From NCBI GenBank assembly GCA_916613615.1, contig OU744723.1:66534239-66598238 (forward strand): DNA of 64,000 nt, read 5' to 3'. The position numbers were made by a program, and so were the translations under genes. The notes under the pieces were generated by a model that was not told the DNA's origin, ran no database searches, and saw nothing but the letters and a program-made list of their open reading frames with translations. The stretch is from Steromphala cineraria. Lineage: Eukaryota > Mollusca > Gastropoda > Trochida > Trochidae. Below are positions 1-11,591 of the stretch, piece by piece; the stretch's first letter is position 1, and the number at the start of each line of letters is the position of its first letter.

Positions 1-1755
1 TGTAGTTTCATCATGAGATACATGTAGTCTTGTCTACTCAGCTGCTAAGTTGTAGGGAAATATTTTGGCAAAGCAATACAAAAGAAATATCGATTTCCTC
101 ACAGACGAGTTAGTTCCCGAAAACCTACTGCATTTCCTTAATGGAACAGTATTGCGGCCACTTTTTTACATTTATTTTCATTGCACTGGAAGCGATAATG
201 GGTACAAGATTGTGTTAGTGCCTTAATTTGCTTCTACACACTTGCAATTGGGACAAGATGCTTTTGTTGCTAACAGGCCTACACTTTTGCAATATTTTAT
301 AAAAGAGAATTAAAGTTATCACCAAAATATGCACCATCATTAGTTGAGCTTGTACTAGGTCCTATCAGTAAATCTCGTTCAGGCTTATCGTCAATATTGG
401 CACTAAAAGCAAACAAGCTATCACTGTCTGAAGAGTCAGAGTCGGAAGTTATACATCGAAATTTTGATTGTCACCACGGGATACTGTCAGATTCAGAACT
501 ACTGGCAAACAAATCGGCACTTACAACGTTCTTTCTCTTTCTAAACATTTTTATTGCTATGAACTAGCACTATACAACTCACCTTTTATATGTAACTGAA
601 CATCAAAAGTCTCACAATGCACGTGCGAAATGTGAATTTCATGGATAACAAGCTTCATACAATGACAAGACTGATAGCTTCATATCAAACGCAATACTTG
701 AAATGTACAAGAAACACACCATGCGATGTTATTCGCATAGATATCAACAACCTTATGACAAACCAATAAGAAATATAAACGCATGAAAATGAACCATTTT
801 TATTATTTACTATACAAAAAAATACATGATTTAAAAAGTGTTTTGGAAATTTTAAATACACTATCTGGGGACTCGAACATGTGTCGTCTGTACGATAGAC
901 ACAATCACCTGTCACCATGTGATCATGACTACAACAATGATCAGACAGCGGTACAACCTGAGTGAGATATAGGGAGAAAACAAATACTAGGGAGAAATGA
1001 GAGTAGAGAATCTTTTTAATAATCGTTTTACCCTAAAACTTCTATCACCCCTTTAAACACTTTTAAAAAAAAAATCAGGACCCTTTTTAGAAAAAAAAAC
1101 CTACTTCAAAAGAAGGGAATGCCAATTTTAAAAAATGGGAGTTATGGACTGGGCCGCCAGTCAAGATGTGATAAACAAGGATGATTGGTGATATGAAGAT
1201 TTATTGATGCGATTGATGGATCTGTTGCTGAGTTACAATAATCTGGAAATGAAATAATGTGTTTCCACCTCAGCAACAGAAATTGGAGTGAGGTGAGAAA
1301 CAGGTAGGCAAAGGAAGTGGTAACAGTTGACTACAGTAGCCAATTAGGAGACAGGTAACACATCAAAGGAAGCCTTTGATGTGACCTATAAATAGAATAG
1401 GGGAAGCCCAAGGTGGGTAGCCTATAAAGCTGAGCTAAAAAAGAGTAGAAAGTGAAGGGAGTTGCTTGTTGGCAAGGCTCCTGAAGCAGAAGAATACAGG
1501 TGAATAATGTATAGGGGTGATGTTCGATGGCAAACAAGTACAACAGAAGACATGAACATTTAACACATTATGAATGAAGAAATGATATGGATGATGACTT
1601 TATAGGTGATTTAGGCAAAATGTGAATTATGTCCTGTAACATTTGCATTGATAGAAAGTTTCATTTACCGGTAGTTTGTTTACTAGCCCCTCTGTGTGTT
1701 TATATACGTAGCGGTTATGATTGTTTTCTCAACATGGTCATTATGTGTTTTGCAG

Positions 1756-2330
1756 GGCAGATCTCAGGAGACCACGGACCCGCCCGATGACGAACCAGGG
1801 AGGAAGAAAGCTAAACGGGAGCTAAGGTTGAGGATTGCTAAGAAAGGGGAGGCAGCACCGGACAAAGTTTCCTCCCTGAGAGACAAGGTGAGGGCTCTTG
1901 CCCTGCAGGACTCTAGATGAACTTGCCAGGGGTGCGGGGAGGGTTGGTCACATAGAAGCCCCAATGTATGTAGAGATAAATTATATCAGGGTAAAATAGA
2001 TACAGGTAGCCTGGTGTTGCAGGTTTTAGCCTCTGGCGCTGGCTAAATGTTTCAAGCTCAGAAGGGTTGAGAAACCTGTTGATAAGGAGGATAAACGGGG
2101 CTATGACAAAGGTTGTAAACCTGAAACGGTGTCACCACTCCACAGCGCGTATGCTCCTCAGCCCTCTCCTCACTACTTTCCGGGGGTGATGGGTTATCCT
2201 TTCATGCATCCTAACCCTTTTTTGGAGGGCCAATTGTGCAGGTTCCGAAGGTCAGATCACTCGAGGGAAGGCCAGGCCGGGCGCTTGTCATTTCTGTGAC
2301 AGTCTTTCCCATCAGGTGGATCTCAGTAGA
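1756..2330 (+). pseudogene. gag-like ORF1 fragment with zinc knuckle (copy E1)
   Basis: An open frame follows an acceptor-like TTTTGCAG ending at 1755. It reads a charged, Lys/Arg-rich stretch (EPGRKKAKRELR) and then meets TGA at 1918-1920. In the same frame after this stop comes TCQGCGEGWSHRSPNVC, a CCHC-like zinc knuckle with slightly long spacing. After a frameshift near 2060 a Pro/Tyr-rich stretch follows (HYFPGVMGYPFMHPNPF), and after another a second Cys/His cluster (CHFCDSLSH). Basic region plus zinc knuckle plus proline-rich linker fits a retroelement gag (nucleic-acid binding, particle assembly); that assignment is inference from family knowledge. The same TGA is present in all three copies, so it was either fixed in the parent or is read through. 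Not functional as it stands. Confidence 0.5.
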
Positions 2331-2896
2331 GGTGTAACGATACGGGAGGGTCGCGATATGATACCCATGCCAATTTGGGGTTGTGATATGATGTGTATAC
2401 ACTTTTAAGAGACACTCCACGAGTTCTTATGGGAAACTCTACAATAGTGTCATCTGATCGAGAGATATCCATTCTTACAGGAAAGAATCATTTTAAAGCT
2501 AATCGATGTCGTCTAGTGACAAGAGGAAGGTTTGAAGTCGCGATTATGATTGAAAACCGGACAATGACGCGCGCTTATCAGTCAAATGTATTTTTGGAAA
2601 CGTATGTAAAGCAGTCAGAAATACAGCTACGAGTTGGATTTGTTTCATAGGTTATATAACAAGTATTTGTTGAAATTATACTTGTAATTTTGATTTCTTT
2701 GAACCTATATGACTGTTTTAAGATTTTCGTTGAAAACAAGTATTTGTCATATATTTGTCATTTGGGAATAATTACAAAATGGATTTGTTACACTAATTTA
2801 CACGATTCTGATTGGACGAGAGCGCTCAAAAACTTGCTGCAATTTCTCGATGAATTCAGAAAAATTTGCAACCATACCATGTGCATTCATTCCTTG

Positions 2897-2904
2897 TGAC
2901 GTCA
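2897..2904. promoter_or_regulatory. CRE-type palindrome TGACGTCA
   Basis: A perfect TGACGTCA followed by CAAT. The same octamer occurs at 7247-7254 in the paralogous copy, and at 8434-8441, 17599-17606 and 53645-53652 in an unrelated repeat. It is the known CREB/ATF binding word; any activity here is inference. Confidence 0.3.
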
Positions 2905-3344
2905 CAATCACCTGACGCAATAGTTCGGTTTTGACAGTTGCGAGTTACGTTCTTTTGCAAAGACAGATATAACATATCCTATCACTTCCCACCTGCGTTT
3001 GAAACAAGTAAATACACTCCTCTGCCTAACACAATCCATACATTCACCGGAAAGACTGCATTTTAATAACTACGAGTCCTCAAGCTTCTTCGCTCCGAGC
3101 ATCTCGCAAACGGCGGACATTTTGAACGTCGAGTGATATGCTAATTAGGGTTATTCCGAAAATGCGGATTCCGGTTAAGACGAATTGTGATTGCATGGGT
3201 GTCAATGGTTGCGAAAACGAAATTAAATCTTCGGCCGTTTTAGTTTATGGAGTTCTCAATTTTGACTCAACTTTGTATTGTTTCGTGTCGGGTCAGATAT
3301 GATTTTGACAGCTTGATTTACGATTTGCCGCTCATATATATCAG

Positions 3345-3895
3345 TTAAACACTCGAACTTGACACGGGCAATCTTACTCGCAACGTGCACAATTTTGTTA
3401 ACTTTTGATTTAAGATGAACTGAGAGAGACCCGTCCTAACAATGGAATGAAAATGTTTATATGCTTTGAATAAAAGCTGTATAAAAGGTTGACATGACGA
3501 GGGGTTAACATCGAAAGATCTGAGTTTTCGCATTAGATGAAGACGTTGTTGACATTTGTTACACAAGGCTTCAATGTTGGAATTCCAGTTCAATTTAGAA
3601 TGTAGGTTCCCAAATATTTATATTCCGACACAGTCTCAACACATTCATTATGAAGCATTTGAGATGGTTTACTTCGAAAGTCAATAACCAGCTCCTTCGT
3701 CTTTTTGACATTTAAAAGTAGATGATTGTCTGCACACCAAGATATAAATTTTGTAATATCATACTTATACAGTTTTTCAGATATATGATAATTTAATTTT
3801 CCAACAATTGCGGCGTTATCAGGAAACTTGATCGTTGAACTATAACTAACTGAATCGTTAGTGTAGAAGGTGAACAGGACCGCGAGATGACACAA
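3345..3895 (-). pseudogene. LINE (Jockey/CR1/Rex-type) reverse transcriptase fragment
   Basis: Two minus-strand frames abut. The upstream one (3590-3895) reads the palm and thumb of a non-LTR retrotransposon RT: a KFPDNAAIVG stretch where families have FADD, then WCADNHLLLNVKKTKELVIDF, then YKYLGTYI. The downstream one (3345-3593) reads CQQRLHLMRKLRSFDV, the typical region after the thumb. The catalytic Asp pair is changed from DD to DN, and the frames are broken. A sister copy at 28846-30125 keeps FADD and runs on to the LINE 3' tail, which this copy lacks because it is cut at the duplication junction at 3288. Confidence 0.75.
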
Positions 3896-4340
3896 CCTTA
3901 TGCTGTACCGGTAATTATGGATCTTGTGCTCGATACTGCCCGGCTAACTTTGAAAAGTTGCCTTCTGTCCACAAGAAAATTTGATGAGATTAGAATACAC
4001 GCACATGATCAACCTTGCAGATCCCGTTTAATGTGCATATAAGATGGAATATTATAAGCTATTTTCAGATCCAATTGTTAAACCGAATCAATGTTGCATG
4101 ACAGTCATGTAAGGGAATTCAATCACTGAGTGAGGAGCGATTTAATACTCTCGGCATATACCGCCAAAATCCCTTGTTCCATCCAACAGGCAACCACGAT
4201 TGTATTTTCTTTTCTCAAATTTCGCCTCATCTATTTCCACCGTTTCACCAGCCCACTAATCTTGTTATCACCACTTTTTGGACCACACTTATGCAAACTT
4301 CCCTACAATAATTCTGGTGGTCAGATATTGTTTCAGTACT
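3896..4340. other. LINE 5' flank and upstream flank of the E2 copy
   Basis: No coding signal. The stretch matches 30100-30282 and then 32341-32520, the two being separated there by the foldback element at 30283. It therefore provides the empty site (GCCAAAATCCC at about 4163) for that insertion and shows that LINE flank plus DIRS-like 5' part were duplicated as one unit. Confidence 0.7.
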
Positions 4341-6095
4341 TGTAGTTTCATCATGAGATACATGTAGTCTTGTCTACTCAGCTGCTAAGTTGTAGGGAAA
4401 TATTTTGGCAAAGCAATACAAAAGAAATATCGATTTCCTCACAGACGAGTTAGTTCCCGAAAACCTACTGCATTTCCTTAATGGAACAGTATTGCGGCCA
4501 CTTTTTTACATTTATTTTCATTGCACTGGAAGCGATAATGGGTACAAGATTGTGTTAGTGCCTTAATTTGCTTCTACACACTTGCAATTGGGACAAGATG
4601 CTTTTGTTGCTAACAGGCCTACACTTTTGCAATATTTTATAAAAGAGAATTAAAGTTATCACCAAAAGATGCACCATCATTAGTTGAGCTTGTACTAGGT
4701 CCTATCAGTAAATCTCGTTCAGGCTTATCGTCAATATTGGCACTAAAAGCAAACAAGCTATCACTGTCTGAAGAGTCAGAGTCGGAAGTTATACATCGAA
4801 ATTTTGATTGTCACCACGGGATACTGTCAGATTCAGAACTACTGGCAAACAAATCGGCACTTACAACGTTCTTTCTCTTTCTAAACATTTTTATTGCTAT
4901 GAACTAGCACTATACAACTCACCTTTTATATGTAACTGAACATCAAAAGTCTCACAATGCACGTGCGAAATGTGAATTTCATGGATAACAAGCTTCATAC
5001 AATGACAAGACTGATAGCTTCATATCAAACGCAATACTTGAAATGTACAAGAAACACACCATGCGATGTTATTCGCATAGATATCAACAACCTTATGACA
5101 AACCAATAAGAAATATAAACGCATGAAAATGAACCATTTTTATTATTTACTATACAAAAAAATACATGATTTAAAAAGTGTTTTGGAAATTTTAAATACA
5201 CTATCTGGGGACTCGAACATGTGTCGTCTGTACGATAGACACAATCACCTGTCACCATGTGATCATGACTACAACAATGATCAGACAGCGGTACAACCTG
5301 AGTGAGATAAAGGGAGAAAACAAATACTAGGGAGAAATGAGAGTAGAGAATCTTTTTAATAATCGTTTTACCCTAAAACTTCTATCACCCCTTTAAACAC
5401 TTTTTAAAAAAAAATCAGGACCCTTTTTAGAAAAAAAAACCTACTTCAAAAGAAGGGAATGCCAATTTTAAAAAATGGGAGTTATGGACTGGGCCGCCAG
5501 TCAAGATGTGATAAACAAGGATGATTGGTGATATGAAGATTTATTGATGCGATTGATGGATCTGTTGCTGAGTTACAATAATCTGGAAATGAAATAATGT
5601 GTTTCCACCTCAGCAACAGAAATTGGAGTGAGGTGAGAAACAGGCAGGCAAAGGAAGTGGTAACAGTTGACTACAGTAGCCAATTAGGAGACAGGTAACA
5701 CATCAAAGGAAGCCTTTGATGTGACCTATAAATAGAATAGGGGAAGCCCAAGGTGGGTAGCCTATAAAGCTGAGCTAAAAAAGAGTAGAAAGTGAAGGGA
5801 GTTGCTTGTTGGCAAGGCTCCTGAAGCAGAAGAATACAGGTGAATAATGTATAGGGGTGATGTTCGATGGCAAACAAGTACAACAGAAGACATGAACATT
5901 TAACACATTATGAATGAAGAAATGATATGGATGATGACTTTATAGGTGATTTAGGCAAAATGTGAATTATGTCCTGTAACATTTGCATTGAAAGAAAGTT
6001 TCATTTACCGGTAATTTGTTTACTAGCCCCTCTGTGTGTTTATATACGTAGCGGTTATGATTGTTTTCTCCACATGGTCATTATGTGTTTTGCAG

Positions 6096-6670
6096 GGCAG
6101 ATCTCAGGAGACCACGGACCCGCCCGATGATGAACCAGGGAGGAAGAAAGCTAAACGGGAGCTAAGGTGGAGGATTGCTAAGAAAGGGGAGGCAGCACCG
6201 GACAAAGTTTCCTCCCTGAGGGACAAGGTGAGGGCTCTTGCCCTGCAGGACTCTAGATGAACTTGCCAGGGGTGCGGGGAGGGTTGGTCACATAGAAGCC
6301 CCAATGTATGTAGAGATAAATTATATCAGGGTAAAATAGATACAGGTAGCCTGGTGTTGCAGGTTTTAGCCTCTGGCGCTGGCTAAATGTTTCAAGCTCA
6401 GAAGGGTTGAGAAACCTGTTGATACGGAGGATAAACGGGGCTATGACAAAGGTTGTAAACCTGAAACGATGTCACCACTCCACAGCGCGTATGCTCCTCA
6501 GCCCTCTCCTCACTACTTTCCGGGGGTGATGGGTTATCCTTTCATGCATCCTAACCCTTTTTTGGAGGGCCAATTTTGCAGGTTCCCAAGGTCAGAACAC
6601 TCGAGGGAAGGCCAGGTCGGGCGCTTGTCATTTCTGTGACAGTCTTTCCCATCAGGTGGATCTCAGTAGA
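6096..6670 (+). pseudogene. gag-like ORF1 fragment (copy E2)
   Basis: Counterpart of the E1 gag-like frame, with the same acceptor-like TTTTGCAG just before it, the same basic stretch, the same in-frame TGA (6258-6260) before the zinc knuckle CQGCGEGWSHRSPNVC, and the same downstream proline-rich region and CHFCDSLSH cluster. A few substitutions separate the copies (for example Leu to Trp in the basic stretch), which fits recent duplication. The role in particle assembly is inferred. Confidence 0.5.
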
Positions 6671-6778
6671 GGTGTAACGATACGGGAGGGTCGCGATATG
6701 ATACCCATGCCAATTTGGGGTTATGATATGATGTGTATACACTTTTAAGAGACACTCCACGAGTTCTTTGGGTCATAT

Positions 6779-7000
6779 ATGGGAAACTCTACAATAGTGT
6801 CATCTGATCGAGAGATATCCATTCTTACAGGAGAGAATCATTTTAAAGCTAATCGATGTCGTCTAGTGACAAGAGGAAGGTTTGAAGTCGCGATTATGAT
6901 TGAAAACCGGACAATGACGCGCGCTTATCAGTCAAATGTATTTTTGGAAACGTATGTAAAGCAGTCAGAAATACAGCTACGAGTTGGATTTGTTTCATAG
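6779..7000 (+). other. conserved short ORF downstream of gag, unrecognised
   Basis: A 73-codon frame (MGNSTIVSSDREI...) kept open in three copies (2423-2650, here, and 46258-46479) with only a few changes. I do not recognise it. The copies are so similar overall that openness alone is weak evidence of selection; it may be a chance frame in the untranslated part of the element. Confidence 0.25.
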
Positions 7001-7724
7001 GTTATATAACAAGTGTTTGTTGAAATTATACTTGTAATTTTGATTTCTTTGAACCTATATGACTGTTTTAAGATTTTCGTTGAAAACAAGTATTTGTCAT
7101 ATATTTGTCATTTGGGAATAATTACAAAATGGATTTGTTACACTAATTTCCACGATTCTGATTGGACGAGAGCGCTCAAAAACTTGCTGCAATTTCTCGA
7201 TGAATGCAGAAAAATTTGCAACCATACCATGTGCATTCATTCCTTGTGACGTCACAATCACCTGACGCAATAGTTCGGTTTTGACAGTTGCGAGTTACGT
7301 TCTTTTGCAAAGACAGATATAACATATCCTATCACTTCCCACCTGCGTTTGAAACAAGTAAATACACTCCTCTGCCTAACACAATCCATACATTCACCGG
7401 AAAGACTGCATTTTAATAACTACGAGTCCTCAAGCTTCTTCGCTCCGAGCATCTCGCAAACGGCGGACATTTTGAACGTCGAGTGATATGCTAATTAGGG
7501 TTATTCCGAAAATGCGGATTCCGGTTAAGACGAATTGTGATTGCATGGGTGTCAATGGTTGCGAAAACGAAATTAAATCTTCGGCCGTTTTAGTTTATGG
7601 AGTTCTCAATTTTGACTCAACTTTGTATTGTTTCGTGTAACAAACCACAATCTCACGACATTGATGACAGAGTTTTTGAAAATGATAAGGAAAAACTTTG
7701 TTAAAATGTTGATTTTGTAATTAT

Positions 7725-7869
7725 AAGGATTGTTTTACATGTTTCGTGCCTCTATCGATGTATAACAGCAACAAATTTTGTATAAAATCGCTATGCTACG
7801 CTACGCGATTTTATACAATTTGTTGCTGTTATACATCGATAGAGGCACAAAACATGTAAAACAATCCTT
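7725..7869. repeat. long palindrome P1 (about 67-bp arms)
   Basis: The left arm starts AAGGATTGTTTTACATG and the right arm ends CATGTAAAACAATCCTT. The arms are almost perfectly complementary, with a central TGCTACGCTACGC in which CTACG is repeated directly. It lies in a part of E2 (about 7111-7872) absent from copy E3. It could fold into one long hairpin in RNA or a cruciform in DNA. Confidence 0.9.
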
Positions 7870-8260
7870 AAATGAATACATGAGATGTTTTGAATTTATA
7901 TAACAAATTTTACCATTTAGGTTCGTATCAAAGCAAAACACTACGTGATGAAAGTCACGGAGTGCCTCTTTAATACCTTACACATAGCTCTCACAAAATA
8001 TTTAGATTAATCAATTTTGTCCGAAAATTTAATCTTTCCTGGTTTGCTGTAATATATAAAATGATGAAACTCCCAAGTATAAGGGGGACTTCTTGTTTGC
8101 ATAAAAAATATCTCTCTAATATCTATCTACATTGACAATATGTTATGTAAAATAATATGAGTACATCAAGACGATATGAAAAAGCTTGTATCTTTACATC
8201 TCTAGATCTCAGTGTGTTTGCTTTTAGTTTCATTCATTGGTTACTAAGTATTGATAGTTC
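7870..8260. other. non-coding spacer of the DIRS-like element
   Basis: AT-rich, matches 46600-46990 in copy E3. No ORF or motif of note; a pyrimidine-rich tract with CAG ends it (TTTATCTTTCAG at about 8285), acceptor-like in form. Confidence 0.5.
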
Positions 8261-8393
8261 ATGTTATCTGTTTGTTTATCTTTCAGTGTCAATCCTTCAG
8301 CCCGGGACATCTTAGTCTCAGTGGATCTTTTGTCAGGTTGGCTGGGGAAAAGGTTTGACCCCTCGTTTGTCAATCTGGGTGCTATTGGGAATC
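8261..8393 (+). repeat. duplicated exon-like segment of the DIRS-like element
   Basis: The frame reads NPSARDILVSVDLLSG and then GKRFDPSFVNLGAIG after an acceptor-like TTTCAG. The same segment recurs at 9249-9398, where it runs on into the pre-RT frame, and at 46992-47130 in copy E3. Here it is joined instead to the unrelated repeat 8391-8762. Copy E2 therefore carries an internal tandem duplication of about 1 kb with foreign sequence between the two copies. Confidence 0.65.
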
Positions 8394-8762
8394 AGGATTT
8401 GTTACATGAGTGCCCTCTGTACAATTTGGTCTATGACGTCACAATAGTTCAAGATTATGACGTCAAGAGCCACATGCCATTTTCGTAATAGTAGACTTTC
8501 CGGGGTTTATAATATTATGATAATTGTTACTGGTAGGGATGAATCTTAATTATTTATGTTACAGAAAATCATGGTGGGTCACACGGTGCTCAAGAAGAGG
8601 CACTCTCTTGAGGGGAAAGGCGTTGGCCTTCGGCTGGTCAAGAGGATCAGAGACTCGGGGGCGGTGAAGCAGTTCGCCCGGTTCGCCCCAGGGGTGGACA
8701 CCTCCAAACTTTCGGACGAAGACCTGGAGGAGAGATTCCGGGCCCTTACAGGGGAAGACTGA
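8391..8762 (+). repeat. exon-like repeat with short basic ORF (three copies in window)
   Basis: This segment recurs at 17558-17910 and 53605-53910. Each copy has a TGACGTCA word, then TTATGTTACAG (acceptor-like), then a frame beginning with the motif MVGHT and containing RLVKRIRDSG. This copy has the longest frame (8556-8762), ending KLSDEDLEERFRALTGED. The composition resembles a small charged helical domain, perhaps another gag exon, but I do not recognise a family. The other two copies are shorter and frameshifted. Confidence 0.45.
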
Positions 8763-9248
8763 ATATCCTTATAATAGTCAATATATGAAGAGAAAATTAT
8801 GCCCCTAGGTATTGCAATTTCATTTCATATAAACGCAATGCAATATTTGACTTTTGCCCCTGGTGGCAAATATATCCCCGGGGGTAAACGTGTGGCATGT
8901 AATCCTACCTTTAAAGTCTATGACTGATTGCTGTTGTCAGATTTGCATTTATAGAAAGTTTCATGTACAGGTAGTTTGATTAGTAGCCAAGGCTCGTGAC
9001 AAAGCAAAATTATTTCACTAGGGACATAAACTTGATATGAAAAGGGAAGCTTGTTAGATATCCTATAAATCTTTTTAAAAGTTTGCAGCATCTACATTGA
9101 CAATTCGTCAATATGTGATGTATAACAAGTTGAGTCAATCAAGACGATATGAAATAGCTTGTATCACCGTATCGTTACACCTCTAGATCACAGTGTGAAA
9201 GCACTTTCAGTATGTTTGTTTTTAGTTTCATTCATTGGTTACTAAGTA
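8763..9248. other. non-coding spacer in E2
   Basis: No coding signal. Includes the stretch at about 9100-9248 that repeats 8150-8260 (upstream part of the internal duplication). Confidence 0.5.
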
Positions 9249-9848
9249 TTGATAGTTCAGGTTATCTGTTTGTTTATCTCTCAGTATCAATCCTTAGCCT
9301 TCAGCCCGGGACATCTTAGTCTCAGTGGATCTTTTGATTCACGTGGGCTGGGGAAAAGGTTTGACCCCTCGTATGTCAATCTGGGTGCTATTGGGTGTTC
9401 GAACTTCTTCATAGTATTTTTTGATAATGTTCCGCAGGTGGACTTGGCACCTGGGAAAACGGATGAAAGGATTGAGGTTCCAGTTTGCGAAAGGGAATTG
9501 AAGTTCGACCCTACAGAGGCTATGAATGCTTCTCGGAAGCACCCGGTATGGTTGACACTCGGGGGTGAAACCTTTTCCCCAGCCAGTGACAGTATAGACT
9601 CAGAGAAGCAAGGATATGTTAAGTCGTTGCGTGTTAGGGACCCCGATAACATTGTAGCTGGCGAATTACATAGGCATGAACAGGAATGGGACAACATATC
9701 TGATTATACGGATGGTCAGGTTTTATCTTGGATAAAGGGGAAAATTGATGCGGTTAGCTTCTTTCAAGTTTTCAAGGGAAATTTCCAGGGTAGGTCCTAC
9801 GAATATGGTATGCCACAAAGACGTTATTTTCAGAACAGCAAAGGTTGA
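9249..9848 (+). pseudogene. DIRS-like pol, region upstream of RT (E2)
   Basis: A 199-codon frame beginning in the duplicated segment and running through RVRDPDN, WIKGKIDAVSFF and FQGRSY to TGA at 9846-9848. The frame continues straight into the RT after this stop. In copies E3 and E4 the same codon is TGC, so the stop is a private nonsense change in E2. The stretch just before DIRS-type RT fingers typically has a similar length and leads to the PKVI...PSKPRMCHDERYIN block found directly downstream. No separate domain is recognisable in the first 120 residues. Confidence 0.65.
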
Positions 9849-10750
9849 AAGCCTTTTGGAAAATGTATAGCTTCAGAGCTGCTTGAGAGGATAAGAGATG
9901 GGTCTATTAGGGTCTGGGGCAGGGTAGGGGAGTGTCAGACGTTGCCCAAGGTAATAATGCCTATTGTAGTTGAGCCGTCTAAGCCCAGGATGTGTCACGA
10001 TGAGAGGTATATCAATTTATGGGTGAAAGACTTGCCATTTAAACTAGACACTTTAAGGGATACCCATAGGATGGTAGGCAAGGATGCCAAGATGATGTCA
10101 TGTGATGATAAATCTGGATACAGTCATGTCCTGTTAACCGAGGAATCACACACTTACTTCGGGATACAGTTTGGGGGTTGGGTTATGTCTTACACAGCTC
10201 TACCATTTGGCTGGAAGGTCTCCGCATACATTTATCAGTCAATAGGGATGGTAGCAACTTCTCACTTAAGGTCACTAGGTATACCTAATTCCCTGTAGAT
10301 GATAGACTTGGGGTGGAAACAGCAACTCATGCCGCACAGGGTGTGTCCCGTTCCATGGTTTCACTTCTCACAGATCTGGGCTACACTCTGTCACTCACGA
10401 AGAGTGTGCTAGCCCCTTCTTCCTGTCTGAGATACTTAGGCTTCATTATTGATTCCAACAGGGAGGCATATATACTACCACAGGACAAAAAGCAAGCATT
10501 TGCTGAGCTGAGGGAGTCAATACTATCTTGTTCAGAGGTAAATGTGAAGACGCTTCAGCGTTTCGTAGGGAAATGTGTGTCAATGTCGTTGGTGGTCCCT
10601 GGTGCTAGGTTATATAGTAGAGAGGTGAACGCTGCCCTATCTAAGGGATCTAGGAGTAGCAGAGTGGTGACAATTTCCGTCCCACTGAAAAGGGAAATTG
10701 AGTATTGGCGTTTTGTAGACACATGGGATGGTTGCGCAAAATGGAGATAA
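9849..10750 (+). pseudogene. DIRS-like reverse transcriptase (E2)
   Basis: RNA-directed DNA polymerase of the element. Fingers: PSKPRMCHDERYINLWVKDL. Palm: DDKSGYSHVLL holds the first catalytic Asp, then FGIQFGGWVMSY and ALPFGWKVSAYIYQ. The second catalytic motif (YxDD type) falls at about 10294-10303, where a small deletion shifts the frame: the upstream frame ends at a TAG (10296-10298) and the downstream frame resumes with DDRLGVETATHAAQG. The thumb/connection follows with LGYTLSLTKS and YLGFIIDS, then LKREIEYW, and ends at TAA 10748. The LPF rather than LPQG form and YLGF are typical of DIRS/Ngaro-group RTs. The copy is enzymatically dead. Confidence 0.85.
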
Positions 10751-11521
10751 GAATTGCACAAGCAGGCTGTCTTGGCAACAGACGCATCTCTGTACAGGTA
10801 TGGGGCTATGGTAGTTAATGGGGAGGATTCAGGTTTATCCCTGGGGGACTACTGGGGGGATGGGGACACAAGACCAATACACTTAAAGGAAGCTGAGGCC
10901 TTGCTGAGGGTGCTGACGTCATTGAGAGACTCGCTTGTGGATCACAGGGTGGATGTGTTAGTTGACAATCAGGCAGTTATTGCAGCATGGAAAAATCAAG
11001 GGGGTAGGGATAGAAATTTGAATGATATTATGAAAGGGGTGTTCCAGTTGATACTTAGAGGTAATATGGATCTCCACCTAGAGTATGTCCCTTCAGCAGC
11101 CAATGTGGCAGATGCGCCCTCCAGAGCGTTGTCGTTGTCAGATTCCAGACTGTCCCCGGCCTCGTGGTATGTTGTGGATTCGACTTTCGGACCACATTCA
11201 GTAGACCTTATGGCATTGGACTCCAATGCAATGAGATCTAGATCTGGATTACCTCTAAAGCACTTCACTCCCTGGCCCACAACCAGCTCTTCAGTCGTGA
11301 ATGTGTTTTCTCAAGAGTTAGGAAAAGGCGAGAATTATTATGTATTCCCACCCTTTTCTCTCATTTTTCCAGTCCTGTGCTTTCTCAGAGAGAATAGGGT
11401 GAACGGATGCTCTATGGTTGTCCCTATCTTGAGGCCAAGACCAGTTTGGTGGACCAGTTTATTGACTTGTTCAGTAGATTCTATCCCGTTAGGTACAGTT
11501 TGGGCAAAAAGGGGTGATTGA
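10751..11521 (+). pseudogene. DIRS-like RNase H and tether region (E2)
   Basis: RNase H fold residues are visible in order: ATDASLYRYGAMV (first Asp), KEAEALLRV (Glu), LVDNQAVIAAW (Asp), and YVPSAANVADAPSRA (late motif, ending in Asp). This activity removes the RNA template strand during reverse transcription. The following FGPHSVDLMALDSNA and YVFPPFSL motifs are the conserved linker found between RNase H and recombinase in DIRS-group elements. The frame is open for about 255 codons and ends at TGA 11519. Copies E3 and E4 lack about 10931-11405 of this region. Confidence 0.85.
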
Positions 11522-11591
11522 GACACCCTCAAAGAGGGGTTTCAAGCCTAACACTGCCCTAGCATGGCCTCTCCGAGTATTCAGACTTAGT

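Larger units (their letters stand above)
1..3288 (+). mobile_element. DIRS-like retroelement, 5' portion (copy E1)
   Basis: This block repeats almost base for base at 4341-7638 and, in part, at 44008-46588, with a further shattered copy at 32458-39826. In the copies at 4341 and 44008 it is followed by the RT, RNase H and recombinase part of a DIRS-like element, so I read it as the 5' portion of that element. It holds a gag-like ORF (1756-2330). The right edge is a junction: at about 3283-3288 the sequence passes into a LINE fragment through the short shared word GTGTCG. The left edge is the window edge, and the true element terminus is not seen. Bases 1-1755 and 2331-3288 hold only short ORFs that occur in mirror copies elsewhere and that I do not recognise. 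Confidence 0.6.

Noticed and set aside
685..965. Overlapping ORFs on both strands conserved in copies E1, E2
   Set aside because: The copies are nearly identical throughout, so conservation is uninformative; no motif.
1331..1543. 70-codon minus-strand ORF kept in three copies
   Set aside because: Same reason; hydrophobic low-information translation opposite the element's sense strand.
9287..9697. 136-codon minus-strand ORF
   Set aside because: Shadow of the plus-strand pre-RT frame.
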